Shown piece after piece: positions 45,361-54,908 of a stretch of DNA of 64,000 nucleotides (positions within the stretch are counted from its first letter, which is position 1; every line of letters begins with the position of its first letter). Origin of the DNA: Campylobacteraceae bacterium (GTDB taxonomy: Bacteria > Campylobacterota > Campylobacteria > Campylobacterales > Arcobacteraceae). The translations under genes were made by a program, and so were the position numbers. The stretch is from positions 1 to 64,000 of the forward strand of contig JABSOM010000013.1 in NCBI GenBank assembly GCA_013215945.1, written 5' to 3'. The notes under the pieces were generated by a model. The model ran no database searches. It saw nothing but the letters and a program-made list of their open reading frames with translations, and was not told where the DNA came from.

Positions 45361-45421
45361 AGAGTCGAACTGGGGATCAAGGATTTGCAATCCAATGCAT
45401 TAGCCACTTTGCTATGGCTCC
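45347..45421 (-). tRNA. tRNA-Cys (GCA)
   Basis: 75 nt with encoded CCA. The 7-bp acceptor stem GGAGCCA/TGGCTCC, the anticodon loop TTGCAAA (anticodon GCA) and the T arm with GTTCGACTC are clear. It is the integration target and remains intact at the right end of the element. Confidence 0.95.
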
Positions 45422-45439
45422 GAAAGTTTTTTTTAAAAA

Positions 45440-45528
45440 TGGAGGAGAACAAGGGATTCGAACCCTCGGAGGTGTGACCCTCGCCGGTTTTCAAAACCGG
45501 TACATTCGACCAACTCTGTCAATTCTCC
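45440..45528 (-). tRNA. tRNA-Ser (UGA)
   Basis: 89 nt with encoded CCA. The anticodon stem-loop CCGGT-TTTGAAA-ACCGG has anticodon TGA, and a long variable arm (CGAGGGTCACACCTCC region) is present. The discriminator base reads U instead of the usual G of tRNA-Ser. Confidence 0.93.
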
Positions 45529-45683
45529 AACCGTATAACTGTAGGAAGTAGTTAAAAGTATTTTAAATCATATCGTCTATGATTTTTGTTTTCTAAAATG
45601 AAATATACATTTCATTTCTCAATAATGTTCCTACATTATTGGACTAAATTTAAAAACATCATAATATGATATTTTTTAATTTA

Positions 45684-45770
45684 TGGTGCGAACGGTCGGA
45701 ATTGAACCGACACTCTGAAACCAGAATTGGATTTTAAGTCCAACGCGTCTACCAATTCCGCCACGCTCGC
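45684..45770 (-). tRNA. tRNA-Leu (UAA)
   Basis: 87 nt with CCA. Acceptor GCGAGCG pairs with CGTTCGC, the anticodon loop CTTAAAA has anticodon TAA, and the class II variable arm (TCTGGTTTCAGA) is clear. Confidence 0.95.
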
Positions 45771-46007
45771 ATATAAATAGGTGCTTAAATTGGATGGGAA
45801 TTATAATGGATAAATGCTATTTTGTCAAGGTTTTTTTATTGATATTATTAAATTCTTTTTATTATAAATAATGGGTCTTATTATCATATAATAAAGCCCT
45901 ATTTTTACACTCTTTTTTATTTTTACAAGGGCATAAAAGTGTTTAATAAAAAATGAACGCAGATATAAGTATAATCACTACAATAAAAGTATATAAAAGG
46001 AAATTTA

Positions 46008-47699
46008 GTGAGAAGTGATGAAATAAAAAAAGGTGTCAACAGAGCACCACATAGGTCCCTATTAAGAGCAACAGGTTTAAAAGATGATGACTTTGATAAA
46101 CCCTTTATTGGAGTTGCAAACTCATTTATTGAATTAATTCCAGGTCATTATTTTTTAGACAAAGTATCTATTATTATCAAAGATGAAATAAGAAAGAACG
46201 GTTGTGTACCTTTTGAGTTTAATACTATTGGAGTTGATGATGGTATTGCAATGGGACATGATGGAATGTTATTTTCTCTTCCTTCAAGAGAAATAATAGC
46301 CAATTCAATTGAAACAGTAATGCATGCACATAAATTAGATGCAATGATTTGTATTCCAAATTGCGATAAAATTGTACCAGGTATGATTATGGGGGCATTA
46401 AGAGTAAATGTTCCTACTATTTTTGTATCAGGTGGCCCTATGTCAAAAGGTCATACAAAAGATGGTACTCCTATTGATTTAGCGACTGCATTTGAAGCGG
46501 TTGGAAAACATGAAGCAGGTGAAATGACGGATGAAGAACTACTTGACATTGAGTGTAATGCATGTCCAAGTGGAGGTTCTTGTTCTGGTATGTTTACTGC
46601 TAATTCTATGAATACATTAATGGAAGCTATGGGAATAGCACTTCCTGGAAATGGAACAATTTTAGCTTTAACGCCTGAGAGAGAAGTATTATATAGAAAA
46701 GCGGCAAGAAGAATTTGTGAAATTGCTTTAAATGAAAGCGATAGAAAAAAATTCGTATTAAGAAATATCTTAAATGAAAATGCAGTAAGAAATGCTTTTG
46801 CTGTTGATATGGCTATGGGTGGATCTTCAAATACTGTACTTCACATGTTAGCAATTGCAAGAGAAGCAGAAGTTGATTTCAAATTAAAAGATATTAATAC
46901 TATTTCAAAAAGAGTTTCTCATATTGCTAAAATTTCTCCTTCTTTATCTACTGTTCATATGGAAGATATAGATGATGCTGGTGGAGTAAGTGCTGTTATG
47001 AAAGAAATGTCAAAACGTGGAGATGATATCTTATTAGATAACTTAACTATCACAGGTGAGACTATTCTAGAAAAAATCAAAGATGCGTATATCAAAGATA
47101 CAAGTATTATTCATACTATTGATAATGCTTACTCACCCGTTGGTGGATTAGCTATTTTATATGGTAACTTAGCGCTTGAAGGAGCTGTTATTAAAACAGC
47201 TGGAATTACAGGTTCAAGGGTAATTACAGGAAAAGCGGTTTGTTTTGATGGTCAGGCTAAAGCAATTTCTGGAATTGTAAGCGGAAAAGTAAAAGCTGGA
47301 GATGTAGTTGTTATTCGTTATGAGGGTCCAAAAGGAGGACCTGGGATGCAAGAAATGTTATCTCCTACTTCTTTGATTATGGGAATGGGTTTAGGTGACA
47401 GCGTAGCACTTATTACTGATGGTAGATTCTCAGGGGCAACTAGAGGTGCTTCAATTGGACATGTTAGTCCTGAAGCAGCTGAGGGTGGAATGATTGGTTT
47501 ATTAGAAGATGGAGATGAAATTCATATTGATGTTGATAAATATATCTTAGAAGTTCGTATCAGTGATGAAGAAATAGCTAAAAGAAAAGCGAAATTCGTA
47601 CCTATTAAGAAAAAACTTAAATCAAGATGGTTGGGTCAATATCGATCATTAGTAACCAATGCTAGCACAGGTGCTATGTTAAAAACAGATTTATATTAA
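46008..47699 (+). CDS. ilvD: Dihydroxy-acid dehydratase
   Basis: 563 residues from a GTG start preceded by AAAGGAAATTTA. It dehydrates 2,3-dihydroxy-isovalerate and 2,3-dihydroxy-methylvalerate, a late step of valine and isoleucine synthesis, in the cytosol. Cluster-binding Cys are in [11 protein letters not shown] and [14 protein letters not shown]. The sugar-acid/IlvD signatures are [15 protein letters not shown] and [21 protein letters not shown]. Full length. No other ilv gene is adjacent. A stem-loop follows the stop. Confidence 0.97.
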   Translation: MRSDEIKKGVNRAPHRSLLRATGLKDDDFDKPFIGVANSFIELIPGHYFLDKVSIIIKDEIRKNGCVPFEFNTIGVDDGIAMGHDGMLFSLPSREIIANSIETVMHAHKLDAMICIPNCDKIVPGMIMGALRVNVPTIFVSGGPMSKGHTKDGTPIDLATAFEAVGKHEAGEMTDEELLDIECNACPSGGSCSGMFTANSMNTLMEAMGIALPGNGTILALTPEREVLYRKAARRICEIALNESDRKKFVLRNILNENAVRNAFAVDMAMGGSSNTVLHMLAIAREAEVDFKLKDINTISKRVSHIAKISPSLSTVHMEDIDDAGGVSAVMKEMSKRGDDILLDNLTITGETILEKIKDAYIKDTSIIHTIDNAYSPVGGLAILYGNLALEGAVIKTAGITGSRVITGKAVCFDGQAKAISGIVSGKVKAGDVVVIRYEGPKGGPGMQEMLSPTSLIMGMGLGDSVALITDGRFSGATRGASIGHVSPEAAEGGMIGLLEDGDEIHIDVDKYILEVRISDEEIAKRKAKFVPIKKKLKSRWLGQYRSLVTNASTGAMLKTDLY

Positions 47700-47703
47700 A
47701 ATA

Positions 47704-47737
47704 TTAGAGTTTGTAAGATAAAACTTACAAACTCTAA
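47704..47737 (+). terminator. Stem-loop after ilvD
   Basis: TTAGAGTTTGTAAG and CTTACAAACTCTAA form a perfect 14-bp stem with a 6-nt loop, 4 bp after the stop codon. No T run follows, so it may stabilise the 3' end or terminate weakly. Confidence 0.65.
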
Positions 47738-47859
47738 GACACTCACAAAGCCTATTCTTAGGTATCTAATCACAACATTAACTCTTTGTTAACCTTTTAT
47801 TAGTTATTAGTTTACACAGACAGTATAAACTTTCACTATACAATTTACAAAGGTACACA

Positions 47860-49287
47860 ATGAAAAATCTAACTACTACAAAATTATTACTCATTGGCTC
47901 ACTTTTTGCCACTAATATTTTTGCACAAAGTTTTAGTTTCGATTTAGCAACTAAAAATCCGCAAAGAATTGCACCCAATACTTCTAATCAAATTTTATCA
48001 TTCAATAACAGCATAAAAGATTCTTTAGACTCAGTAGTCAATATCTCTGCTAAAAGAACTGTCTCTACTCAAGCAGGTCAATTACCACTACAAATGTTCA
48101 AAGATCCTTTATTTAAAAAATTCTTTGGAGAACAATTTGGAAATCAATTTCCCAAAAACAGAGTTCAGAGATCACTTGGTTCTGGAGTTATAATCTCAAA
48201 AGATGGATATATTGTTACCAATTATCATGTTATTCAAAATGCAGATGAAATTACAGTATCTTTATCAAACAGCCAAAAAGAATACAATGCAAAACTCATT
48301 GGAAAAGATGAAGGTTCTGATTTAGCTGTTATTAAAATTGAAGAAAAAAACCTTACTCCTATTAAATTCGGGTATTCAGATGATTTAAGAATTGGTGATA
48401 TTATTTTCGCCATTGGAAATCCATTTGGAATTGGGGAGACTGTAACCCAAGGTATTATTTCTGCTTTAAATAAAAATAAAGTAGGTATAAATAAATATGA
48501 AAACTTTATTCAAACCGATGCTTCCATTAACCCAGGAAACTCAGGGGGCGCTCTTGTAGATTCAAGAGGTGCTCTAATTGGATTAAATTCTGCGATTATT
48601 TCAAAATCGGGTGGAAATAATGGTATTGGTTTTGCTATTCCTGTTAATATGCTAAAAGATGTGGTTCAAAAACTAATTAGCGATGGAAAAGTAACCAGAG
48701 GATATTTAGGGGTAGTAATTGATGATTTAAGTCTTAGTTTAGCAAAAGTTTATAGCCATAAAAAAGGTGCTTTAGTTTTAGATGTAGCGCCTGATACACC
48801 TGCTTCTAAATATGGAATAAAACGTGGCGATTTAATTTATGCTATTAACAATAAAAGCATTAAAGACATGAAAGCATTACAACATACTATTGCACAATTT
48901 AAGCCAAATTCAAAAATAAAACTTCAAATTGAGAGAAACAATAAAAACATTGAATTATCCATTATTTTAGGAAATCAAAATGTTATTGAAAGCATAAGTT
49001 CAAATAAGACTGTATTAGGGGGATTAAAACTCTCTTCAATAAATGATAATACTATTAAACAATACAGACTTAGTAAAACAGTAAAAGGCGCTTTAATTAA
49101 AAGTGTTGAACCAAAATCACGTGCAGAAAAAGTTGGATTTTTAGCAGGAGATGTTATAATCCAAATAGAAGATATTGAAGTTACTTCAATTAAAAATATA
49201 AAAACAGCCCTAAATAAATACAAAAAAAGACATAAAAGAGTTTATATTAACAGATATGGTCAAACACTTTTACTGGTTATAAAATAA
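47860..49287 (+). CDS. htrA: HtrA/DegP-type periplasmic serine protease
   Basis: 475 residues. A signal peptide (LIGSLFATNIFAQ) precedes the trypsin-like domain with His in IVTNYHVIQN, Asp in EGSDLAVIK and Ser in DASINPGNSGGAL. Two PDZ domains follow (about 285-370 and 385-470). It degrades or refolds misfolded periplasmic proteins. The ribosome-binding site is AAAGGTACACA. In Campylobacter htrA is next to cprRS, and the same order is seen here. Confidence 0.95.
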   Translation: MKNLTTTKLLLIGSLFATNIFAQSFSFDLATKNPQRIAPNTSNQILSFNNSIKDSLDSVVNISAKRTVSTQAGQLPLQMFKDPLFKKFFGEQFGNQFPKNRVQRSLGSGVIISKDGYIVTNYHVIQNADEITVSLSNSQKEYNAKLIGKDEGSDLAVIKIEEKNLTPIKFGYSDDLRIGDIIFAIGNPFGIGETVTQGIISALNKNKVGINKYENFIQTDASINPGNSGGALVDSRGALIGLNSAIISKSGGNNGIGFAIPVNMLKDVVQKLISDGKVTRGYLGVVIDDLSLSLAKVYSHKKGALVLDVAPDTPASKYGIKRGDLIYAINNKSIKDMKALQHTIAQFKPNSKIKLQIERNNKNIELSIILGNQNVIESISSNKTVLGGLKLSSINDNTIKQYRLSKTVKGALIKSVEPKSRAEKVGFLAGDVIIQIEDIEVTSIKNIKTALNKYKKRHKRVYINRYGQTLLLVIK

Positions 49288-49297
49288 AGGATTTATT

Positions 49298-49975
49298 ATT
49301 ACTAAAATATTAATGATAGAAGATGATTTAGAACTTGCGCAAATTATTACAGATTATTTGGCTTCTTTTGATATGGAAGTCACCAATATAGATTCTCCTT
49401 ATCAGGGTTTATCGACCCTTAAAGTTCATAAAGATTATGAGCTTTTAATTTTGGATTTGACCTTGCCTGAAATTGATGGCCTTGAACTTATTCCAAAAAT
49501 TAGAGAAATTTCGAATATCCCTATTATTATCTCTTCTGCAAGAGATGATATTTTAGACAAAGTAATGGGATTAGAGCGAGGCGCGGATGATTATTTACCA
49601 AAACCGTATAATCCAAGAGAGTTAAGTGCAAGAATCAAGTCAATTTTAAAACGTAGCCAAGGTCATTCAAATCAAGAGAAAAAAGAAAAAAAGATTTTTG
49701 ATTTACGTATTGATGATTTACAAATATATTTTAAAGAAAAACTTCTAAATCTTACTTTGGCTGAATTTGATATTTTAAGACTTTTAATTCAAAGAAACAA
49801 TGGCGTAGTATCAAGAGAAGATTTCATTTATGATTCTATTCATATTGAAGATGAAAGTTCATTAAAAAACATTGATGTGATGATTTCACGAATACGAAAT
49901 AAAATCGCAGCAGTTGATGAATCTGAAACCTTTATAAAATCAGTTAGAGGAATTGGTTATCAGTTAATAATATGA
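49298..49975 (+). CDS. cprR: Response regulator CprR-like, OmpR family (probable AUU start)
   Basis: A receiver (IEDDLE, LLILDLTLPEIDG, PIIISSA, YLPKPYNPREL) and a winged helix (about 130-220, LTLAEFDILRLLIQRNNG, SVRGIGYQLII). The first ATG, at 49313, would remove the KIL of beta-strand 1. The codons ATT-ACT-AAA-ATA-TTA-ATG give the standard (M)TKILMIEDD, and AAAGG lies 7 nt before that ATT. I therefore place the start at 49298. It overlaps the kinase gene by 4 bp. The order htrA-regulator-kinase supports CprR, a Campylobacter envelope/biofilm regulator. Confidence 0.82.
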   Translation: MTKILMIEDDLELAQIITDYLASFDMEVTNIDSPYQGLSTLKVHKDYELLILDLTLPEIDGLELIPKIREISNIPIIISSARDDILDKVMGLERGADDYLPKPYNPRELSARIKSILKRSQGHSNQEKKEKKIFDLRIDDLQIYFKEKLLNLTLAEFDILRLLIQRNNGVVSREDFIYDSIHIEDESSLKNIDVMISRIRNKIAAVDESETFIKSVRGIGYQLII

Positions 49976-51234
49976 GAAATATATCTATATCTACATTTAT
50001 TAACTTTATTTTCTTTATTGCTTTTATAGCTATTAGTGCAGGATCTTTGCTTTTTGTTTCATTAGACAAAGAATCCTTTGAAATTGATAGACAAAAACGG
50101 CATGAAATAATTGCCAATAACTTTTTATCTATTTTCCAAAAATTCCCTACTTATGAACAACTTAACTCTTTATATTCAAAGTTTAATACCAAACCCGTAA
50201 TCAACAGAGAAATAAAACTTCACATTATTAACAATGCCGAAGAATTAGAACTGCATAGAACCTATTTAGGAATATATAGAGTCTTAGAGTATGAAGAAAA
50301 AATATTTATTTATGTACAACAATACGGTTATAATATTATGCTGCAAGACTTAAAAGCAAAAACCTATAATTATCTCAAGGTTTTTATTGCTTTTTTAGCA
50401 GCTGTTTTTATTATCTTCTTTTTATTTTTTATTTTAAAGAAAAAACTCATGCCTTTAAAAAAACTCAATGATCAAATTAATGAGTTTTCAAAAGGGAATC
50501 TTAGCATTGATACCTCTTCTAAAAATGGTGATGAAATTGGAGAAATTGCGAATAACTTTAACAATTCAAGAATCTATATCTCAAAACTTTTAAGCTCAAA
50601 AAACTTATTTATGAGAAATATGATGCATGAATTAAAAACCCCCATAACAAAAGCTATGTTTGCTATTGAAGTTTTAGAAGAATCAAAAAGCAAACAAATT
50701 TTAAACCGTGCATTTTTACGAATGAATGAGATTATTAAAGAATTGGCAACGGTTGAAAAACTCACTTCCAAAGTACAAACGCTAGATATTCAAAATACAT
50801 GTTTTTTAAAAATATACGATACTTCTTTAAAAATTTTAATGCTTGAAAACAATAGTATTGATTCTAAAATAAAAGATTTTAAATTTGATGTAGATATTAA
50901 TTTACTCTCCATCGCATTAAAAAATCTTTTAGACAATGCCATTAAATTTTCCAGTGAAAAAAGGGCTGTTTTACTTGCAAATAAAGACATTATTGAAGTT
51001 TGTTCAAAAGGAAGTAAACTAAAACATGAGCTTGATTATTACACCGAAGCTTTTTCTCAAGAAGAAAAAAGAAGTGACGGTTTTGGTTTGGGTTTGTATA
51101 TTGTAAAAACCATTTGTGATTTACATGGTTTTAGCTTTGTTTATAAGTATGAAAAAGGAAACAATATTTTTTGTATTGTTTTAAAAAAATCCATAAAAAA
51201 AAGAAAAAAGAAAACGCTTTTACTTAAGGTGTAA
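49972..51234 (+). CDS. cprS: Sensor histidine kinase CprS-like
   Basis: 420 residues. Two membrane helices (about 8-30 and 138-160) flank a periplasmic domain of about 105 residues; a HAMP domain (about 155-210) and HisKA box MMHELKTPITKAMF follow. The ATPase N box is LKNLLDNAIKF and the G box DGFGLGLYIVKTI. The start overlaps the regulator stop (ATGA), so the two are coupled. The domain order and neighbouring htrA suit the CprS/ArsS group. The end overlaps the convergent Cys-rich gene by 11 bp. Confidence 0.9.
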   Translation: MRNISISTFINFIFFIAFIAISAGSLLFVSLDKESFEIDRQKRHEIIANNFLSIFQKFPTYEQLNSLYSKFNTKPVINREIKLHIINNAEELELHRTYLGIYRVLEYEEKIFIYVQQYGYNIMLQDLKAKTYNYLKVFIAFLAAVFIIFFLFFILKKKLMPLKKLNDQINEFSKGNLSIDTSSKNGDEIGEIANNFNNSRIYISKLLSSKNLFMRNMMHELKTPITKAMFAIEVLEESKSKQILNRAFLRMNEIIKELATVEKLTSKVQTLDIQNTCFLKIYDTSLKILMLENNSIDSKIKDFKFDVDINLLSIALKNLLDNAIKFSSEKRAVLLANKDIIEVCSKGSKLKHELDYYTEAFSQEEKRSDGFGLGLYIVKTICDLHGFSFVYKYEKGNNIFCIVLKKSIKKRKKKTLLLKV

Positions 51235-51643
51235 CTTTTTTCATCACTTCAAACCAATTTCTTTTGAATTTACTTTTTATGTATTTTTCTTTATGTGGTA
51301 CTCCACACCCTGCACAGTTTTGATGAATATAGGTATCTCCAAAAAACTGTGCTCCGTCTTTTGAATCAATATTACAGTATGAAAATAATGTTTTATCATC
51401 TTGTAATCTAAAACCTTCATCATTAAACCTAAAGTTGGGACAGGCGCAAAAATAACAATTCAAATCTTCTAAATCATGACACTTTTTATTGTCTTTGTAT
51501 AAAGGACAAAAATCCACTTCATTTTTAACCATATTCTCAAAGACAAAATATTTAATAACCTCATCAGGGCTTAAATGAGTCAAACGCTCCATTATTTTTG
51601 CATGTTTTTTTCCGTGGGCATCAAACCACTTTTTGTAAGACAT
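51224..51643 (-). CDS. Cysteine-rich small domain protein (zf-like) at the end of the cobalamin operon
   Basis: 139 residues. Cys motif FCPLYKDNKKCHDLEDLNCYFCACPNFRF matches the Cys-rich small domain (CxFCyCPLY type), with further Cys in SYCNID and NCAGCGVPH, so it probably binds a metal or a cluster. It overlaps cbiB by 23 bp and is the last gene of the cob operon, so a link with cobalamin metabolism is inferred. Function unknown. Confidence 0.75.
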   Translation of the reverse strand: MSYKKWFDAHGKKHAKIMERLTHLSPDEVIKYFVFENMVKNEVDFCPLYKDNKKCHDLEDLNCYFCACPNFRFNDEGFRLQDDKTLFSYCNIDSKDGAQFFGDTYIHQNCAGCGVPHKEKYIKSKFKRNWFEVMKKVTP

Positions 51644-52514
51644 AAATTACTCCTAGAAATAGTATTATACAAAAATCCAGTTTGTATTTAATTGAAAGCG
51701 CTTTTAACACATCTTGCGTAGTGATATCTTTTTTGCCATCCCCGAAATAAGCTTTTTCTTTTATTTTTCCAAAATAAGAGGTAGGTCCACCTAAACTTAC
51801 ATTTATACTTAAAGCCATTGCTGCTATTGGATGTCCTGCATTAACACTCTCATGTTGAGCCCCATAAAAAGAAAAGCTGTTAAAAGCTTTGTAGGATTTA
51901 AACAAAATACAAATAAGGAAAGCCGTAAGTCTAGCAGGGATATAATTTAACAAATCATCCATTCGTGCGGAGCTTCTTCCATAATTTAAATACCGTTCAC
52001 TTTTATAGCCAACCATTGAATCTAAGGTATTTACTGCTTTATACACAAAAGCCCCAGCAAGGCCAAAAAAGAACATATAAAAAAGAGGAGCAATTACTCC
52101 ATCACTTAAGTTTTCAGCATAAGTCTCAATAGCTGCTTTATTAACATCGCTCTCATTCATAGAAGAAGTATCTCGTGAAACCAACATAGCGATTAAGTCT
52201 GTTTTATTTTCTTTTTGCGTAATTTCTTTTACTTTGTCATATAACATCTTATGCGATATTGCAAAAGAACATAAAAAGGCTTCTAGAATAAAAGAGTCCA
52301 AAAACATTATGCTTTTTGATATTGCATATACTGTGAGCATTAAAGAGAATAACAATAATGTACCTCTTAGTACTGAATCTTGGTAAAATTTCTTTTCAAA
52401 CCATGAGATATAAGATCCTATCATTACAATAGGATGTTTTATAAACTTGACATGCTCATACTCTGAAAATAACATATCAAAAATATAAGCAATAATAACT
52501 ACTTCGTAATACAC
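51621..52514 (-). CDS. cbiB: Adenosylcobinamide-phosphate synthase
   Basis: 297 residues, polytopic. It joins aminopropanol phosphate to adenosylcobyric acid. SYISWFEKKFYQDSVLRG opens the family, and YAENLSDGVIAPLFYMFFFGLAGAFVYKAVNTLDSMVGYK with AGHPIAAMA are the CbiB/CobD signatures. It overlaps cbiP by 16 bp. Confidence 0.95.
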   Translation of the reverse strand: MYYEVVIIAYIFDMLFSEYEHVKFIKHPIVMIGSYISWFEKKFYQDSVLRGTLLLFSLMLTVYAISKSIMFLDSFILEAFLCSFAISHKMLYDKVKEITQKENKTDLIAMLVSRDTSSMNESDVNKAAIETYAENLSDGVIAPLFYMFFFGLAGAFVYKAVNTLDSMVGYKSERYLNYGRSSARMDDLLNYIPARLTAFLICILFKSYKAFNSFSFYGAQHESVNAGHPIAAMALSINVSLGGPTSYFGKIKEKAYFGDGKKDITTQDVLKALSIKYKLDFCIILFLGVIYVLQKVV

Positions 52515-53896
52515 TTTTTTATAAACTCCACATCTAAATTATTTTTCATCTCATTAACAAAAGTATTAATTGTTTTTGTTTTATAAGCACTAAAAGAAAA
52601 ACCCTTATACGCCCTATTGATTTTTTGTAAGTATTGTGTTCTAAATTCATCACTGTCTAAAATACCATGAACAAAAGTACCTTGTAATAATTTGTTCTCA
52701 TAATACAAGGGATAAGAAGATGATCTTCCATGGTGAATCTCAAAACCCTTCATTTTTATTCCAAACAAGGTATATTCGCCTTTTTTTAGAATTTTTTCTT
52801 TTTCAAAAATAACTTCATCATCAATTTCATTAAAACCATCCATGCTTATACTTGTTTCGTTCTCTAAACAATAAGGGTCATGCAGTTTTTTAAACATCAT
52901 TTCATAACCCCCACAAATACATAGAATATTTTTTTTATAGTCTTGTATTTGTTCGTATAAACCTACTTGTTTTAACCAAAGTAAATCTTTCATCACTAAC
53001 TTAGAACCAGGAAGGATTATAAGATCAAACTTTTCCAAAGAGATATTAGAGCTTACAAATTCTACAAAAACCTCTTCATCCGCTATTAAAGGCTCTATAT
53101 CATTGTAATTACTCATATGAGGATAAGATATCACTGCTACATCTAATTTTTTCTTATTTTTGTGCTGAACAAAGTTTTGTAAAGAAGCAGAATCTTCAAA
53201 ACCCAAATTAAAAGGCAGATAAGGAAGTACACCTAAAACTGGTATTTTAAAATCTTCTTCTATTATTCTTATGCCTTCATCAAATAATGTTCTATCCCCT
53301 CTAAACTTATTAACAATAACACCTATAATGTTATTTCTTAACTTTAAAGGAAGAAGATTATATACCCCATATATAGAAGCAAACACTCCTCCTTTTTCTA
53401 TATCTGCTACTAAAATGATTTTGGTATTGTATTTTGTAGCGATAAAAATATTGGATAAGTCTTTATCCATTAAATTAAGCTCCACAGGAGAGCCTGCACC
53501 TTCTGCTACTACACAATCATACTCTTGGTCTAAATATTCATAACAAGAGCTCACAGAGGGTTTTAAACCATCAATATCTCTATAATATTCTCTTACATCT
53601 TTATTTTGTACTACTTTGCCTTCAACTATTAAAGAAGCACTGGAGCCCCGTCCCGATTTTAATAAAACAGGATTTAAATGATAAGAGGTTTTTACACCTA
53701 ATACCTCAGCTTGAAAATACTGAGCAATAGCTATTTCAGAACCATCATCACAGACCTTAGAATTATTAGAAACATTCTGGGCTTTAAAAGGCACAACAGA
53801 ATATCCCATATCTTGTATGAGTTTTGCTATTACAAAAGTAAGAGTAGATTTACCAGCATCACTAGATGTTCCAAAGATAGAGATATTATGAATCAT
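52499..53896 (-). CDS. cbiP: Cobyric acid synthase
   Basis: 465 residues. The dethiobiotin-synthetase-like N-terminus has FGTSSDAGKSTLTFVIAKLI. The glutamine amidotransferase half has the nucleophile Cys in ILCICGGYEMMF and IHHGRSS plus FVHGILD with the catalytic His. It amidates peripheral carboxylates of adenosylcobyrinic a,c-diamide using glutamine and ATP. It overlaps the upstream aminotransferase gene by 11 bp. Confidence 0.95.
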   Translation of the reverse strand: MIHNISIFGTSSDAGKSTLTFVIAKLIQDMGYSVVPFKAQNVSNNSKVCDDGSEIAIAQYFQAEVLGVKTSYHLNPVLLKSGRGSSASLIVEGKVVQNKDVREYYRDIDGLKPSVSSCYEYLDQEYDCVVAEGAGSPVELNLMDKDLSNIFIATKYNTKIILVADIEKGGVFASIYGVYNLLPLKLRNNIIGVIVNKFRGDRTLFDEGIRIIEEDFKIPVLGVLPYLPFNLGFEDSASLQNFVQHKNKKKLDVAVISYPHMSNYNDIEPLIADEEVFVEFVSSNISLEKFDLIILPGSKLVMKDLLWLKQVGLYEQIQDYKKNILCICGGYEMMFKKLHDPYCLENETSISMDGFNEIDDEVIFEKEKILKKGEYTLFGIKMKGFEIHHGRSSSYPLYYENKLLQGTFVHGILDSDEFRTQYLQKINRAYKGFSFSAYKTKTINTFVNEMKNNLDVEFIKKCITK

Positions 53897-54908
53897 TGTT
53901 TATGCTTTCTAATGCCAGTTTTAATACCTGTAAGTTATCACTTGATTTAACAGCAATACGAACAAAACTATTATCTAAGAATTCAAAATTAGAACAATCT
54001 CTTATCATTATCTTGTATTTAGATAAGTGCTCTTGTAATACAGAAGCGTTAATATCTTTTAATTTTACTAATACAAAATTTGCTGCACTTATAAATACTT
54101 CTTCTATATACGTGCTTTCATTTAATATTTGTTCTAAATAAGCTTTGTTTTTAGCGGTGATACTTCTGCTTAATTTTGGAAAGTGTGTGTCTTTTAGAGC
54201 TTCTTGTAAATACATACTATCAAAATGAGATATTTTCCATAAAGGTTCTTTTGCTTTTAGGGTTTTTATATTCTCTTTTGTACTTAGTATACTTCCTATA
54301 CGAATAGAAGCAGACGAATAAAATTTTGTCATGGATTTTAAAATATATAATTTATCATAAGAATTTAAATAACTTTTACACGATGTGGCAGATGTAAAAT
54401 CTAAAAAACTCTCATCAATTAAAATTGTAGCATTTTTTGAAATCCAATACTTCATTAAAACATCAATATCATAATACTTTCCATCAGGAGTAGAAGGGTT
54501 TACAAATATTACAAAGGTATTTTCTTCTATGTTTTCTTTGATATTATTAAGTCTGTTCACATAGTCCAAAGTATAAGAAAAATTTTTAGCCGCTTTTTTA
54601 TATTCTAAATAAGCAGGGGCATAAATCGTACAATGTTTTAAACCCAAGGCTCTAAATAAAGAAAAAATAGCGCTGCTTCCGCCATTATATACTTCTATTT
54701 GATTTTCACTTATTTCATACTTTTTAGCCAACGCTTTGTATAAATCATCATAAGAGGGATATGCACTTATATCTAAAGCATTAAAATCAAGACTAATCTC
54801 TGGTTTAAGAAAATTAATATTAGAAGAGAGATCAATTACTTCACTTATTTCGCATTTGTTTTTAAGGGCAAAAGATTTTACATCTCCCCCATGTTCATAC
54901 ATTTTCAT
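53886..54908 (-). CDS. cobD: L-threonine-O-3-phosphate decarboxylase-like aminotransferase-fold enzyme
   Basis: 340 residues, class I/II PLP fold. The start MYEHGGDV-SFA matches CobC/CobD (HGG motif), then IDLSSNINF and NPSTPDG. The PLP Lys is in LKSMTKFYS and the phosphate-binding Arg in SIRIGS. It makes aminopropanol phosphate for the nucleotide loop. Overlaps cobS by 4 bp. Confidence 0.93.
   Translation of the reverse strand: MKMYEHGGDVKSFALKNKCEISEVIDLSSNINFLKPEISLDFNALDISAYPSYDDLYKALAKKYEISENQIEVYNGGSSAIFSLFRALGLKHCTIYAPAYLEYKKAAKNFSYTLDYVNRLNNIKENIEENTFVIFVNPSTPDGKYYDIDVLMKYWISKNATILIDESFLDFTSATSCKSYLNSYDKLYILKSMTKFYSSASIRIGSILSTKENIKTLKAKEPLWKISHFDSMYLQEALKDTHFPKLSRSITAKNKAYLEQILNESTYIEEVFISAANFVLVKLKDINASVLQEHLSKYKIMIRDCSNFEFLDNSFVRIAVKSSDNLQVLKLALESINNDS

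Noticed and set aside
45136..45551. Open frames across the tRNA genes
   Set aside because: They run through tRNA-Cys and tRNA-Ser sequences, which explain the region fully.
47778..47978. 66-residue minus-strand frame
   Set aside because: Overlaps the start of htrA on the other strand and has no supporting features.
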